From the NCBI GenBank assembly GCA_029237695.1, contig CM055272.1, forward strand, positions 32,250,791 to 32,314,790: a stretch of 64,000 nucleotides of DNA, read 5' to 3'. Positions 43,002 through 53,223 of the stretch are shown piece by piece. The position numbers and the translations under genes were made by a program. This DNA comes from Conchocele bisecta. Its lineage: Eukaryota; Mollusca; Bivalvia; Lucinida; Thyasiridae. The notes under the pieces were generated by a model. That model did no database searches. It saw nothing but the letters and a program-made list of their open reading frames with translations, and was not told the DNA's origin. The stretch's first letter is position 1, and each line of letters opens with the position of its first letter.

Positions 43002-43241
43002 TTAACCCTTTCAACACCAAGTAACTTAATAGGATGTTCCATGCCAATGTTTCACGCTATTTCATTAATTTTGTTCATTCAAATTATCCCATTCTTCCAA
43101 AAGGGTAATCTGTACGACGTTTAAAATTATTAACAAACAGTGGAGATCCTGATGAGACGGCTCGTTACGAGCCGGCTCATCTGGATCTGCACTGTTTGCA
43201 AACATTGTCTCTATAGAGGTCTGTGGTGTTGAAAGGGTTAA
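43002..43241. mobile_element. Family E TTAA MITE, complete
   Basis: TTAACCCTTTCAACACCAAG opens and GTTGAAAGGGTTAA closes it. The hairpin (43138-43200) pairs CAGTGGAGATCCTGATGAGA with its complement around GGCTCGTTACGAGCC. Confidence 0.9.
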
Positions 43242-43624
43242 GTGTAACATACAAGTAGAATATATTTAAATACTGACAAAAACACCCAGCCCTGTGGACC
43301 TATCACTTTCAAATGGTCAGCTATCTTTGAACAATGTATGTGATATCAAGTAGAACCATTTTATCAAAATGTGGCACAGTTTCATGAATCAGCAAAAAGA
43401 ACGAAATTCTACAGATATACATGAACTGTAACATCTGAAATATTGGCATTTAAGCCTGAATCACAGCAATTTTTATTTACTGTATATTTATTATTACATT
43501 TTGTTGTAATATACATAATTTTAATTTAAGTAACTTTTGTCATTCGCTCTTAAATTTACTTAAACTTTACTTCCGCACACTGTGTTTTGGTTTTACGATT
43601 TTTCATTAAACATTTTGCAATGTA
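43242..43624. other. No recognisable feature
   Basis: AT-rich sequence. Confidence 0.45.
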
Positions 43625-43862
43625 CATCCCGCCGCTACTCACAACAATTGTCGTCTGCTGTTGCTTTTATATCTTGCCATATCTCTCAATAAAAACATGG
43701 TTTGACAGCACTTCAGAATAATGGAAATGATTCTGAAGTGCTGTCAAAGCATGTTGTAAGTTATTCTAAAGTGCTGTCAAAGCATGTTTTTGATGATAAA
43801 AATTGAAAATAGAAAATAAACAGCAGACGACAACAAAAATAAGATAGAGGTCTAAGGGTTAA
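43625..43862. mobile_element. Family J TTAA MITE, reverse orientation
   Basis: CCGCTACTCACAACAATTGT at the left (TTAA lost) and AGAGGTCTAAGGGTTAA at the right. The palindrome centre is shortened, and the second half-arm (AAGTGCTGTCAAAGCATG twice) is present. Confidence 0.85.
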
Positions 43863-44028
43863 ATTGACAAATACCGTGGACAGCTATTACAACAGCTTAT
43901 GGCCATGAAGGTGAATTAAGCTACATAACTGTTACACCTTCAAAGATCCCCGGACAAATTGTAATTATGTATATATGGAGTAGAAGGAAGTAATTACGAA
44001 TGAGACATAACAAAACTTATTCTCTCTG

Positions 44029-44090
44029 TGACCAGCGTAGACCCAGACCAGACTGCGCTTTTGTGCAGTCTGGGGTCAGGGTCTTCACTA
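44029..44090. repeat. Family K palindrome
   Basis: CCAGCGTAGACCCAGACCAG pairs with its near-complement around GCGCTTTTGTGC. It resembles 4863-4929. Confidence 0.65.
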
Positions 44091-44639
44091 TTCACAGTTC
44101 AATCTATGAAATATGCAATTAAATTAAGTCACCAATGAACAATTTGGATTAATTTGAGGTTTCAACACTGTACGGGTTTATCAAAATGTGAACTGGTTAA
44201 AACTGTAACAGACCTCTTTTTCCGGACCACATCCCAAATTGAGAGTGCATGCAGTCATCTCTTAGTGTTGTTCATTTTGACAGCGAAAGTCTGTGGCCAA
44301 TCATAATTAGCGATTTATTGCATCATTTTCACAACTACAAAGCCGGGCAATGACAGTGGGGTATTATCACCGTGAGGAATAAATCACCATATTGGGCAAT
44401 AAAATGCCTAGATCCTCATATTCCCCAATAAACATTGCAGCCCCAGACAGACAATGTGTCACTATGACCACAGGGTATGCTGCAACATTTGTGTTTATGT
44501 TAGTTTATGGTTAGATGAAGACGTTCATGGTCAATTTAAATTGAAACATTTCGATGTTTGTAAGGTAAAAGGTGCATCAGGCAAATTGCAACCAGTAAAG
44601 ATGCTGGGTTAATGAATTATAGGCTGAAAATACAAGGAT
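44091..44639. other. No recognisable feature
   Basis: AT-rich sequence without matched repeats. Confidence 0.45.
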
Positions 44640-44745
44640 TTTAGATGACATAATTTCTGTTATTTTTCTGCAAAAATATATATTGTGACCATCGACACAC
44701 AGCTCAAATGTGGGTCACAACATGTACTTTTTGGAAGAAATAAAC
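44640..44745. mobile_element. Family A hairpin, shortened
   Basis: TATATATTGTGACCATCGAC and GTGGGTCACAACATGTACTT form a reduced A-type hairpin; GTTATTTTTCTG and GGAAGAAATAAA flank it. Confidence 0.55.
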
Positions 44746-44929
44746 ATGGTAACCATGGTTTTCTGTGGCATATGGTGGCTTATTTAAATATTTGGATTGC
44801 AGGTGGTGAGAGACATTGCAACATTTGTGACCGGAGTAAATAGTGGTTAGTTTGCTTAGATTACAATTGAAGTGCAGTGGGATGAGTACTATCCTTTACA
44901 GCAGCCTAAATAACTGTGATAATGATACA

Positions 44930-45122
44930 TTAACCCATTTCGGTCTAAGGATACGATAATTTTCTTTCTTAAAATCTCATTATTTTGTTTATTTCACCAA
45001 AGGTATATGTTGTTACCACTCATTTGAACCGTCTCGTTGAGACGGTTCAAATGAGTGGTAACAACACATACTTTCGAGATGAAATAAAGGAATTAGGATT
45101 TCCCCCCTAAAAAGTTTCATAC
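44930..45122. mobile_element. Family A TTAA MITE, right end lost
   Basis: TTAACCCATTTCGG opens it. The hairpin at 45003-45073 is perfect around GTCTCGTTGAGAC. The end is cut where the B element begins. Confidence 0.85.
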
Positions 45123-45342
45123 TACAGTGGAACCTCTCTAAACCGGACACCCTGGGAGGTCCCCAGGGTGTCCGGCTTGGAGAGGTTTCACTGTAAATCA
45201 GGCATTTGATCATTCTGAGCCATAGTTATTTGCTATGCGATCACGAACATACATGATCACCTGAGATAAATGACCAACAAACCTATCAAACATACGATCA
45301 CAGATGTTTTTGTGATGTCCGGTTTAGAGAGGTTCCACTGTA
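45123..45342. mobile_element. Family B (pogo-like) MITE, three termini
   Basis: TACAGTGGAACCTCTCTAAA and its complement form a palindrome to 45195, a spacer of about 120 bp follows, and a third terminus (GGTTTAGAGAGGTTCCACTG plus TA) ends at 45342. Confidence 0.92.
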
Positions 45343-45355
45343 CTATAATTGAATC

Positions 45356-45438
45356 CCGATGCACACAGGCTGATCTGGATCTACATTTGTGACTGGTCGC
45401 AAAACCCATAAGTCCCATTTCTCCAGTCACAGCCACAA
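45356..45438. mobile_element. Family H, right half
   Basis: CACACAGGCTGATCTGGATC to CCCATTTCTCCAGTCACAGC is the right half of H, starting near the palindrome axis. Confidence 0.75.
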
Positions 45439-46006
45439 AAGACAAACAGAATAGGTCCTGATCAGAAAATGCAGCTGCAAAGTAATTGGTTGACATAAGG
45501 TACATCCGAGGTGATCGTTCATTACGCCGATGATGTTACAGATATCCAGTTGGGATATTTTGTGTCATACACTTTCAGTAATCAAAATGACAGAACAGTT
45601 ATATGTCAGTTTAGCAATTAGAAAGTTGACCATCCCAGTATCTCCATTATCATATGAGACTAATTTTCTGAAACTAAGATTTTTTTAAGAATTTGACCTA
45701 ATTTCCGATGGCAGCCATCGATCTCAGGTTATGCGATGACCTCCATTTTAACAAATATGAAACGGCTTCATGCACGCACCACAACTGTGAAGTTTGACCA
45801 GCATCGGCCAAGCAGTTCACGAGAAGAAGACGTTTTGACATCTATAATAAAAGGATGATCACTCCACCTTTTGGCGGCCATCTTGGATGACATAATCATC
45901 CGATTTCATCTCCTCGATACCTTCGATTTCATATATAACATGACAATATTTTGGTCAAATGTGAAATATGACCACTACCCCCATCTTGTTGATACCTTCG
46001 ATTTGA
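45439..46006. other. Unassigned
   Basis: GGCGGCCATCTTGGATGACA near 45883 and a repeated GATACCTTCGATTTCATA/GATACCTTCGATTTGATA near 45917 and 45989 are the only patterns seen. Confidence 0.4.
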
Positions 46007-46235
46007 TAAATTCCACAAAAAGGCCATTCATTCCTATAATAACCAATAGGATAAAAATAAACAATTGGCGATAAAAAATTATAATTTTCGAAAAAAAAAA
46101 ATGTTTTTTTTGTTGTTTTTTTTTCTCCGAAAATTGTAATTTTTTTATCACCAATTGTTTATTTTTATCGCCAATTGCGAAAGTGGCTTTTCCAAGTTTA
46201 TACCCCGATAAATTCGGCCATTCATTCCTATAATG
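46007..46235. repeat. Family O-related inverted repeat
   Basis: GATAAATTCCACAAAAAGGC at the left resembles the right arm of O at 34385-34548, and GTTTATACCCCGATAAATTC at the right resembles it too. Between them CAATTGGCGATAAAAAATTA pairs with TTTTTATCACCAATTG. Confidence 0.65.
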
Positions 46236-46723
46236 TACACCACCGCCTGCGCTAATCTTGCCAATATTTGAATTTATTTTCATTCCAAAATACTTGAATA
46301 TTGTGCTTACATTCAAACAGCTTTATTGGCTTAACATGAGCTGTGCTACAGCTCATGCTCAGCCAATCAAGCTGCTTTGATTGCGAGTTGAGACTGCCAG
46401 CAGATGTTCAGAAGCGTTCTGGGCAAGATTATCACAGGGGGTTGTGTCAGGGTTGAGATATATATAGTTGGGACCATCCCAACCACCAACACACCTGTGG
46501 TTGAACCTGATATATATATGTATAATTATATGTATAATTACATAGCTTCCGGAAGGTGAGAACTTGGCCAGATGGCCATCTGTTTCCATTGTAATGTGAT
46601 AGGTAAGACAGTTACATGGAAGTGAAATGGGGAATTCATTTATATTGGTGTACAAAGTTGAGAAATAATTGAATTAGATCACGGTAATATTTCACACCCA
46701 GTGGCCTGCCAAAGATACCTACG
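46236..46723. other. No assignable feature; small hairpin
   Basis: CATGAGCTG...CAGCTCATG forms a short hairpin at 46336-46357. Nothing else is recognised. Confidence 0.4.
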
Positions 46724-46932
46724 TTAACACATTACATTCGGAATACACCTTTACAGCTAGGAAATATTTTAAATATTTTATTTTTCTTATTTCTCGATGA
46801 AAGTATATGTTGTGACCACTCATTTGAACCATCTCGACGAGATGGTTCAAATGGTGGTCACGACATATACTTCTAAGTACATAAAAAGAAAATGTTAGAA
46901 AACCCATAAGCGCCATTTATCCAGACACATTC
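46724..46932. mobile_element. Family A MITE fused to an H fragment
   Basis: TTAACACATTACATTCGGAA opens A; its hairpin lies at 46797-46873. From 46896 the sequence is the right end of H (AACCCATAAGCGCCATTTAT to CCAGACACA). Confidence 0.75.
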
Positions 46933-47336
46933 CTATAACAAGAACAAATACATTTCAAACATATTTTGCAAGCAAACTCTGTAGATGACAATAAATAAAT
47001 GCTGAAAACCCGACCCCAAAATTCCAATATTTCTTTTCATAAATTATGAAAATATTTTCCAACCTAGAATGGTGATTATAAAAATGTGAATAAAAAATAT
47101 TGCTTAACTTAGAACAGGTTACTTCATAAAAAAATAGGTTTTTGATATGACGTCAAAATCAGTCCACAAATAAATCGTTTTTTCGCAATAAAATCAATAT
47201 TTGATGGATTTTTTTGGGGAGGGTGACTTTCTTGTTATAGATAAAAAAGTACTTACTTTTAAATATTTTTTAGATTTAATGTTTAATAGCCAAAAGTTTG
47301 TCGGCAGCAAAACGTGGAACAGACAGTAGGAATACA
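46933..47336. other. No recognisable feature
   Basis: AT-rich sequence. Confidence 0.45.
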
Positions 47337-47427
47337 TATACTATAACGACCTCGTACGTATACTGCCTTATACTATAACGACCTCGTACGTATACTGCCT
47401 TATACTATAACGACCTCGTACTGCCTT
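47337..47427. repeat. 32-bp tandem repeat, 2.8 copies
   Basis: TATACTATAACGACCTCGTA plus CGTATACTGCCT repeats at 47337 and 47369 without a mismatch; the third unit (47401) lacks five or six bases. Confidence 0.95.
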
Positions 47428-47446
47428 GCTGTACAAGTCTGCCAGT

Positions 47447-47694
47447 GGGGCCCGTTTCACTAAACTTTGTATGACTAAAATGTTCGTAAAGTGCAAATTT
47501 AGGATCGTCTGGACGTTTCAAATGATGGATTTACATACATTTATTGAGCATAGGCTGCATATGCAGCCTATGCTCAATAAATGTAAATCCAATAATTGTT
47601 TACAAGAAAACATTGTTAATGTGAAATTTACAAACTATCATAAGTTTGCACTTACGAACATTTTAGTCGTACAAAGTTTAGTGAAACGGCCCCC
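47447..47694. mobile_element. Family I MITE, complete
   Basis: GGGGCCCGTTTCACTAAACT and its complement are the ends. The central palindrome is intact (CTGCATATGCAG). CAG precedes and follows at a distance of one base. Confidence 0.9.
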
Positions 47695-47703
47695 AGATTT
47701 TAT

Positions 47704-47761
47704 AGCGACCTGGTAGAGTGGTCGGCTTTTAACCGAAGATTCGAGGGTTTGAGCCTCGCCC
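47704..47761 (+). repeat. tRNA-Lys(TTT)-like segment (SINE head or pseudo-tRNA)
   Basis: An anticodon arm TCGG-CTTTTAA-CCGA and a TpsiC arm CGAGG-GTTTGAG-CCTCG fold well, and GGTAGAGTGG fits the second half of a D arm. The 5' acceptor and first half of the D arm are not formed, so it is not a complete tRNA. A SINE head is the likelier reading. Confidence 0.5.
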
Positions 47762-48008
47762 CGGAATTCCCTGATGTTTTTATCAGAATGTTCCTGTTCA
47801 GATTTACTCTTCCTGATTCACATACCAGCAATTTAGCACCCAATAACCTTTGTTACCAGACCTGTACTTCAAAGTTAACTTCATTAGCGCCATAACAATA
47901 GCGGCTAATATAACCCTCACACCTTCTCTCCCTAGCTGGGGTCAACATCCACTAAAACTGGCTAAGTTCAGCACCTTGTATGAAAGGTCATTGAGCCAAT
48001 TCCCATCC
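47762..48008. other. Possible SINE body; otherwise unassigned
   Basis: Sequence after the tRNA-like segment may be its SINE body, but I find no second copy to prove it. Confidence 0.3.
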
Positions 48009-48182
48009 TTAACACTAACAGACCTCTATAACGATGTTTTTTCTCTCTAAAAATATATGAAAATTACTATAGCCTTCAATAGCAGTGTTTGCAAGCAGTG
48101 TAGATCCTGATGAGGTGGCTCATCTGGATCTACACTGCTTGCAAACACTGCTATTGAAGGCTATAGTGTTGAAATGGTTATG
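48009..48182. mobile_element. Family E MITE with extended palindrome
   Basis: A 100-bp palindrome (48067-48166) starts CTATAGCCTTCAATAGCAGT. Its arms are about 48 bp instead of the usual 25, because sequence from the right flank is mirrored into the left. Confidence 0.85.
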
Positions 48183-48235
48183 TACGAGAAACTACTAGGA
48201 TAAGAAAATCTGTTTGCAAGCCAGAGGGAATGATG

Positions 48236-48271
<36 letters not shown>

Positions 48272-48288
48272 AATTGATTGATTGATTG
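48236..48288. repeat. ATTG microsatellite
   Basis: About 13 ATTG units with one AATT interruption. Confidence 0.95.
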
Positions 48289-48504
48289 CTTTGGTTGTAT
48301 GTTCGTTCAACAGCAAAGCCATATGCAGACAAGAATGCATCTGTATGGTGGGCACACTATACAATAAACACTGAAATTACAATAAACACTGAAATTACAA
48401 TAAAAACTTTCAGCAATGGCGGACAGTATCCTGATGCGGTGCCAGACACCAGACACAGCTTTTGACTTGGCCACATGTGTGAATCCCAGTAAGATTCACT
48501 GCTA

Positions 48505-48646
48505 AGATATGAATCCCGAAGGATGGATTCATCACTAATATATGCATCCTGAGGATGGATTCATCGCCAATATATGCATCCTAATGATGGATTCATCGCT
48601 AATATATGCATCCCTAAGGATGGATTCATCGCTAATATATGCATAC
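48505..48646. repeat. ~37-bp tandem repeat, four copies
   Basis: GGATGGATTCATCGCTAATA plus TATGCATCCTGA repeats four times with substitutions. Confidence 0.9.
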
Positions 48647-48700
48647 TGTCACATTCTCCCAGAAACCAGAGGGAAATAGATATCATGCAAAATTACAGAC

Positions 48701-48947
48701 TTAACCCTTACACCACTATCTTAAATTTTTTGTCTGCTGTTTATTTTCTATTTTCCATTTTTATCATTAAAAACATGCTTTGACAGCACTTTAGAATAAT
48801 TTACAACATGCTTTGACAGCACTTCAGAATCATTTCCATTGGAAATGATTCTGAAGTGCTGTCAAAGCATGTTTTTATCGAGAAACAAGGCAAGATACAA
48901 AAGAAACAGCAGACAATAATTGTTGTGTGTAGTGGTCTAAGGGTTAA
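48701..48947. mobile_element. Family J TTAA MITE, complete
   Basis: TTAACCCTTACACCACTATC opens and GTGGTCTAAGGGTTAA closes it. The palindrome is intact and is preceded by a half-arm duplication (GCTTTGACAGCACTTTAGAA). Confidence 0.9.
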
Positions 48948-49037
48948 TAGTTCATGCTAATATTCTGTTATTTTATATATTTATAACAAGCAGTGTATAT
49001 CTTGTATCAGGCTGCATGAATGCGCTGGAAAATCAGG

Positions 49038-49457
49038 GGATCGTTTCACTAAACTTCTTACAATAACTGCACGTACATGTATTACATGTGAACATAGCCA
49101 CTGAAGATTTTCCAGCATTGGCTGGCAGTGTAAATGTTATTCTAAAATTAAATGTTTTGTTTCACTTACAAATTTCAGTCTTACAAAGTTCAATGAAACA
49201 GGGGGCCGTTTCACTAAACTTAGTGCCACGAAAATGTTCGTAAGTGCAAACTTATGATAGTCTGTAAATTTCACATTAACAATGTTTTCTTGTAAACAAT
49301 TAATGGATTTACATTTATTGAGCATAGGCTGCATATGCAGCCTATGCTCAATAAATGTAAATCCATCAATTGAAATTTCCAGACGATCCTAATTTTGCAC
49401 TTACGAACATTTTAGTCGTACAAAGCTTAGTCGTACAAAGCTTAGTGAAACGGCCCC
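49038..49457. mobile_element. Two family I MITEs, decayed then intact
   Basis: 49038-49201 retains the ends (ATCGTTTCACTAAACTTCTT, CAATGAAACAGGGG) but not the core. 49202-49457 is complete with an intact palindrome and CAGG on both sides. Confidence 0.8.
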
Positions 49458-49479
49458 CCAGGCCTCTCGAGTTAGACTG

Positions 49480-49526
49480 GCCACAAATGTCATAGGCCTC
49501 ATTTCTCCAGGCACAGCCACATTTCA
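49480..49526. mobile_element. Family H right-end fragment
   Basis: TGGCCACAAATGTCATAGGC to CTCCAGGCACAGCCACA matches the H terminus. Confidence 0.65.
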
Positions 49527-49630
49527 TTCAGAATACGGATTCACGTGAAGCTACATTTTCAAACATTGTGTTTCTAGTTTCTCTTATTTCTCAACAGTAT
49601 TTGCTGTGACCACTCATTTGAACCTTTTTG
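49527..49630. mobile_element. Family A left-half fragment
   Basis: TTATTTCTCAACAGTATTTG and GTGACCACTCATTTGAACC are the left half of the A hairpin; it stops at the palindrome axis. Confidence 0.7.
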
Positions 49631-50060
49631 TCAAGTAATTTATCAGAATATTTATATCGATGTAAAAATATTGAATAATAAACGAAACATGAACCAAATA
49701 ATTAGATTAAAAACATGAATAAAATAAAATGTATTTTTTACTACATGTTTCACCTGTCTACTGATATGCGTGTGCACTTTAAAATAATGAATTTTAAAAC
49801 AAGCAATAAACAGAAATGAAAACATGTGGCAAAACATTCTTCACATAGATTCAAACATGTGTTCCAACATGTGGCATTTCAAACAAATTTAATTAAAAAA
49901 TTCTTTTATGCATCTTCAGTGTTTTTAACAGTTTGTTAAAATTTGTTAAAATAATTTGATATTTGACCTTTTTTTTACCGTAATCCCATTTAAACAGTAA
50001 TCTATACTTTAGTATTTATTTGAGATTTGCGATAAAAAGAGGGATTATAGAATTTAATAC
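49631..50060. other. No recognisable feature
   Basis: Very AT-rich sequence; no repeat matched. Confidence 0.45.
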
Positions 50061-50256
50061 CAGTAGCCTATTTCACCAAAATTGCAAAGCACATGTATAC
50101 TTATCTTGCTAAATACACTTTGAGGGAGAAATTTTCAATTTAAGGATAAATTTATTAATTTTTATTATACTGAATTGATTACATTATCACAGCCATTTTG
50201 GATTTTGGCTGTGATAATGTAATAAATTCAGTATAATAATTCTGCATATGTTAATC
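50061..50256. mobile_element. Family F, left part and palindrome
   Basis: CAGTAGCCTATTTCACC opens it. The central palindrome has an extra TTTTGGA at its axis. The right third is missing. Confidence 0.82.
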
Positions 50257-50346
50257 CGGGCTGAGCATGACAGACTTCATATCAAAACACATTACCGGTA
50301 GTCTGATATTCCATCTATCAGGTAACGTGTTTTGCTAAGTGCATGT

Positions 50347-50581
50347 TTAACCCTTTGAACCCGAAAACCCGCTATAGTGGGTGTTGCAAACAGTGCAGGT
50401 CCAGATGAGCCGGCTCGTCTCATCAGGATCTGCACTTTTAGCAAGTAGTTTTCATATTGTTTAGAACAAAACACCCCTTTTCATAAATGGACTAATCTGA
50501 AAATCATTTTGTTATGATTGGATTGGTTGGAAAATTAGCATATCACAGTCCATTCCAGTTACTGAAGGGTGAAAGGGTTAA
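50347..50581. mobile_element. Family E TTAA MITE, complete
   Basis: TTAACCCTTTGAACCCG opens and GGGTGAAAGGGTTAA closes it. The hairpin loop is shortened (GAGCCGGCTCGTCTCATC). Confidence 0.88.
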
Positions 50582-50776
50582 TGTTGTTTTTGCTGAAGGA
50601 AACACAGACATGTTTACCTTGTGTCATCGCAGTGATAATCATTCGGTAACATCAGGAGACGTCAGCCGACCAATAAAATGTCAGTAAAAGTAGTTTTCAA
50701 ATATGGATTAACCCCGATACGTTGTAGTGGGTCAGGGTCCTCCAGTGATCAAACGACTGTAATAATACTAAATATT

Positions 50777-51258
50777 CGGACAAAATTAATTCTCGGAAAC
50801 ACATATAAATATCTGATTTCCCGTAACAAACAAGGTGCATGATCATGTGGTTACAACAACAACAATTATTTGATATTTTCCTTAATATGCAACTGATTTT
50901 GATGAAATATGGCGCAGCAAACACGTCTTCATGAGCTGCATTTGGCGGTCTATGGAGTTTGGCACAGACTTATGTCGTTTTTGCGAAGAATCGATTTCCG
51001 TGTCTCCGACACGGAAATCGATTCTTCGCAAAAATGACAGAAGTTTGGGCGAAAATACAGAGACCACCAAATGCAGCTGAACAAGACGCGTTTGACGCGC
51101 CATATTTCATCAAAATCCGTTGCATATTAAGGAAAATATCAAATAATACTTACTTTGGAGTGGGCGACGTTGTTGTTGTTGTAACCACATGATCATGCAC
51201 CTTGTTTGTTATGGGAAATCAGATATTTATATGTGTTTCCGAGAATTAATTTTGTCCG
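50777..51258. mobile_element. Family N element with ~85-bp inverted ends
   Basis: CGGACAAAATTAATTCTCGG through GTGGTTACAACAACAACAA is mirrored at the right end almost without mismatch. The centre (50990-51035) is a near-perfect palindrome (CGAAGAATCGATTTCCGTGT). No coding capacity is seen. Confidence 0.9.
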
Positions 51259-51345
51259 TTACGTAATAAGGACACTATAAAAGCATACGTACTTTGAATC
51301 GGTATGTGTTGTTGTTGTTAGTACCACATGATCATACACCTGGAC
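51259..51345. mobile_element. Family N right-end fragment
   Basis: ATAAGGACACTATAAAAGCA, TACTTTGAATCGG and TGTTGTTGTTGTTAG-like sequence to ACATGATCATACACC match the right end of the copy at 5035-5375. Confidence 0.65.
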
Positions 51346-51750
51346 AAAGAGTGTCTCAGTGTTTGGGGTTAGTAGTTGTACTGGTTTATCACAGTAATAA
51401 AATATTATAATACAATTTGTTGTGGGAAACCCTTAGGGTTATTATAGTAGTAGTTCAATTCAAATCATACCAGAAACAACTTTCATCTTTTGACCAAATA
51501 TATGCTTCTAGAAAATATGCATTAAAACATCTTTGAGATATTGATCACATAAAACTGACAGCTACTGTCGCTGCATGTCAGCTGGACAAATTTGGGGAAA
51601 ATAAAACACAGATCAAGTCAACAGATAATACACTTACTGTAGAATGATAAAACCATGTGTGCTGCTTTTGAAACCAGTGAAGACCCTGATCAGTCGGCCT
51701 AAATATGTGCACATTTGAACCGTCTATCACACATACAGCAAGCAATATAG
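51346..51750. other. No recognisable feature
   Basis: AT-rich sequence. Confidence 0.45.
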
Positions 51751-51856
51751 TTTTATCCCGTCAACACGCGGCAGAGCCTCGCCTATCCCGTTTCCTAAGC
51801 CTTGCCAGATATTTTGTCCCATTCACGTCACAAACCTACTATTCTCTATATTTCCA
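51751..51856. mobile_element. Family L fragment, internally deleted
   Basis: TTTTATCCCGTCAACACGCG jumps directly to GGCAGAGCCTCGCC and CTACTATTCTCTAT, so the first palindrome module and half of the second are gone. Confidence 0.75.
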
Positions 51857-52140
51857 GCTTTATCATGTAAATACATTGTCCTTGTGCACGAGACACTGTG
51901 CCATGAAACATATTTGATATTCTGCCAATGCGACTAACCACGATGCATATGTGGTTTCAAAGAAATGTCCAAACACAGCGACTGATCAAAATGGGACTAG
52001 CTCATGGGTTAAATTTGATAAATAAAATCCATTTCACTGGAAAATACAATTATAGATCTAGGCCCCTAAATAAATGTGCTTATCGGGATACACTGGTCAC
52101 AAATATTTTAATGTCCTTTTTCTCGTCCAACGGCAGAAAC

Positions 52141-52377
52141 GGGGGCCCGTTTCACTAAAATTTGTACGACTAAAATGTTTGTAAGTGCAAATTTAGGATC
52201 GACTGGAAATTTCAATTGATGGATTTACATTTATTGAGCATAGGCTGCATACCTATGCTCAATAAATGTAAATCTAATAATTGTTTTCAAGAAAACATTG
52301 TTAATGTGAAATTTACAGACTCATAAGTTTGCACTTACGAACATTTTAGTTCTACGAAGTTTAGTGAAACGGCCCCC
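52141..52377. mobile_element. Family I MITE
   Basis: GGGGGCCCGTTTCACTAAAA and the complement ending in GTGAAACGGCCCCCT are the ends. The palindrome axis is shortened (GCATAGGCTGCATACCTATG). Confidence 0.85.
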
Positions 52378-52655
52378 TGATCATTAAAATGTACTGAAAG
52401 TGTAAAATGTATATAAACATATGCCAAGATAGGTAATTCATTTAAAAAGCAATTTGTTTCAACACTGGGCCTGCACAATTACTGATAAAATCAGTATTTA
52501 ACAGTTATATCTCTTTGAAAGTCAGATATCATCGAAACTGATCTTTAATGCACCGTACCGATTGAATCAACCCATGTTTTTACATACTTCGGTGCACTGA
52601 TTTATGCAGAACATAATGATGTTATTTTTCCCAGCTGCATTTTATTCACATTAAC
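52378..52655. other. No recognisable feature
   Basis: AT-rich sequence. Confidence 0.45.
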
Positions 52656-52763
52656 AAAAATTAGCTAAACTATATTTTCATTAGCATATTTTGTTATTGA
52701 CCTACACATTTTGTAGGTCAATAACAAAATATGCTAATGAAAATATAGTTTAAGCTAATTTTT
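52656..52763. repeat. 108-bp palindrome
   Basis: AAAAATTAGCTAAACTATAT to its complement, with a loop near CACATTTTG; one inserted base only. No second copy is present. Confidence 0.92.
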
Positions 52764-52989
52764 TATTTTTTTTTAGATTTACATTTTTTAAAAATATGTT
52801 CCGGAGAACAATACTCATATTTCCCAGCGCATATAAAATAAATGTTTTATAATGTTCTTAGTTAAATAGCGTGCTAGACCCTTATTGATGCGTAAATAAG
52901 TTTTCAGACATTTAATTAAAATTTCATTTTGATATGCAAATGACAAGCCTCATTCACATTGAATGACACAAGACATGAACTAGACATCA

Positions 52990-53223
52990 GGGAGCGGTTT
53001 CACTATACTTCGTACAACTAAATAACATGTTCTTAAGTGCAAAATTATGATAATCTGTAAATTTCACATAAACAATGTTTTCTTGTAAACAGTTATTGGA
53101 TTTACATTTATTGAGCATAGGCTATGCTCAATAAATGTAAGTCCATCAATTGAAATTTACAGACGATCCTAACTTTCCACTTACAAACATTTTAGTCGGA
53201 CAAATTTTAGTGAAACGGGCCCC
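52990..53223. mobile_element. Family I MITE
   Basis: GGAGCGGTTTCACTATACTT opens and GTGAAACGGGCCCC closes it. The central palindrome is short (GAGCATAGGCTATGCTC). Confidence 0.85.

Noticed and set aside
48473..48660. Possible CRISPR-like array
   Set aside because: The ~37-bp units are directly contiguous without unique spacers, so it is an ordinary tandem repeat; the context is eukaryotic.
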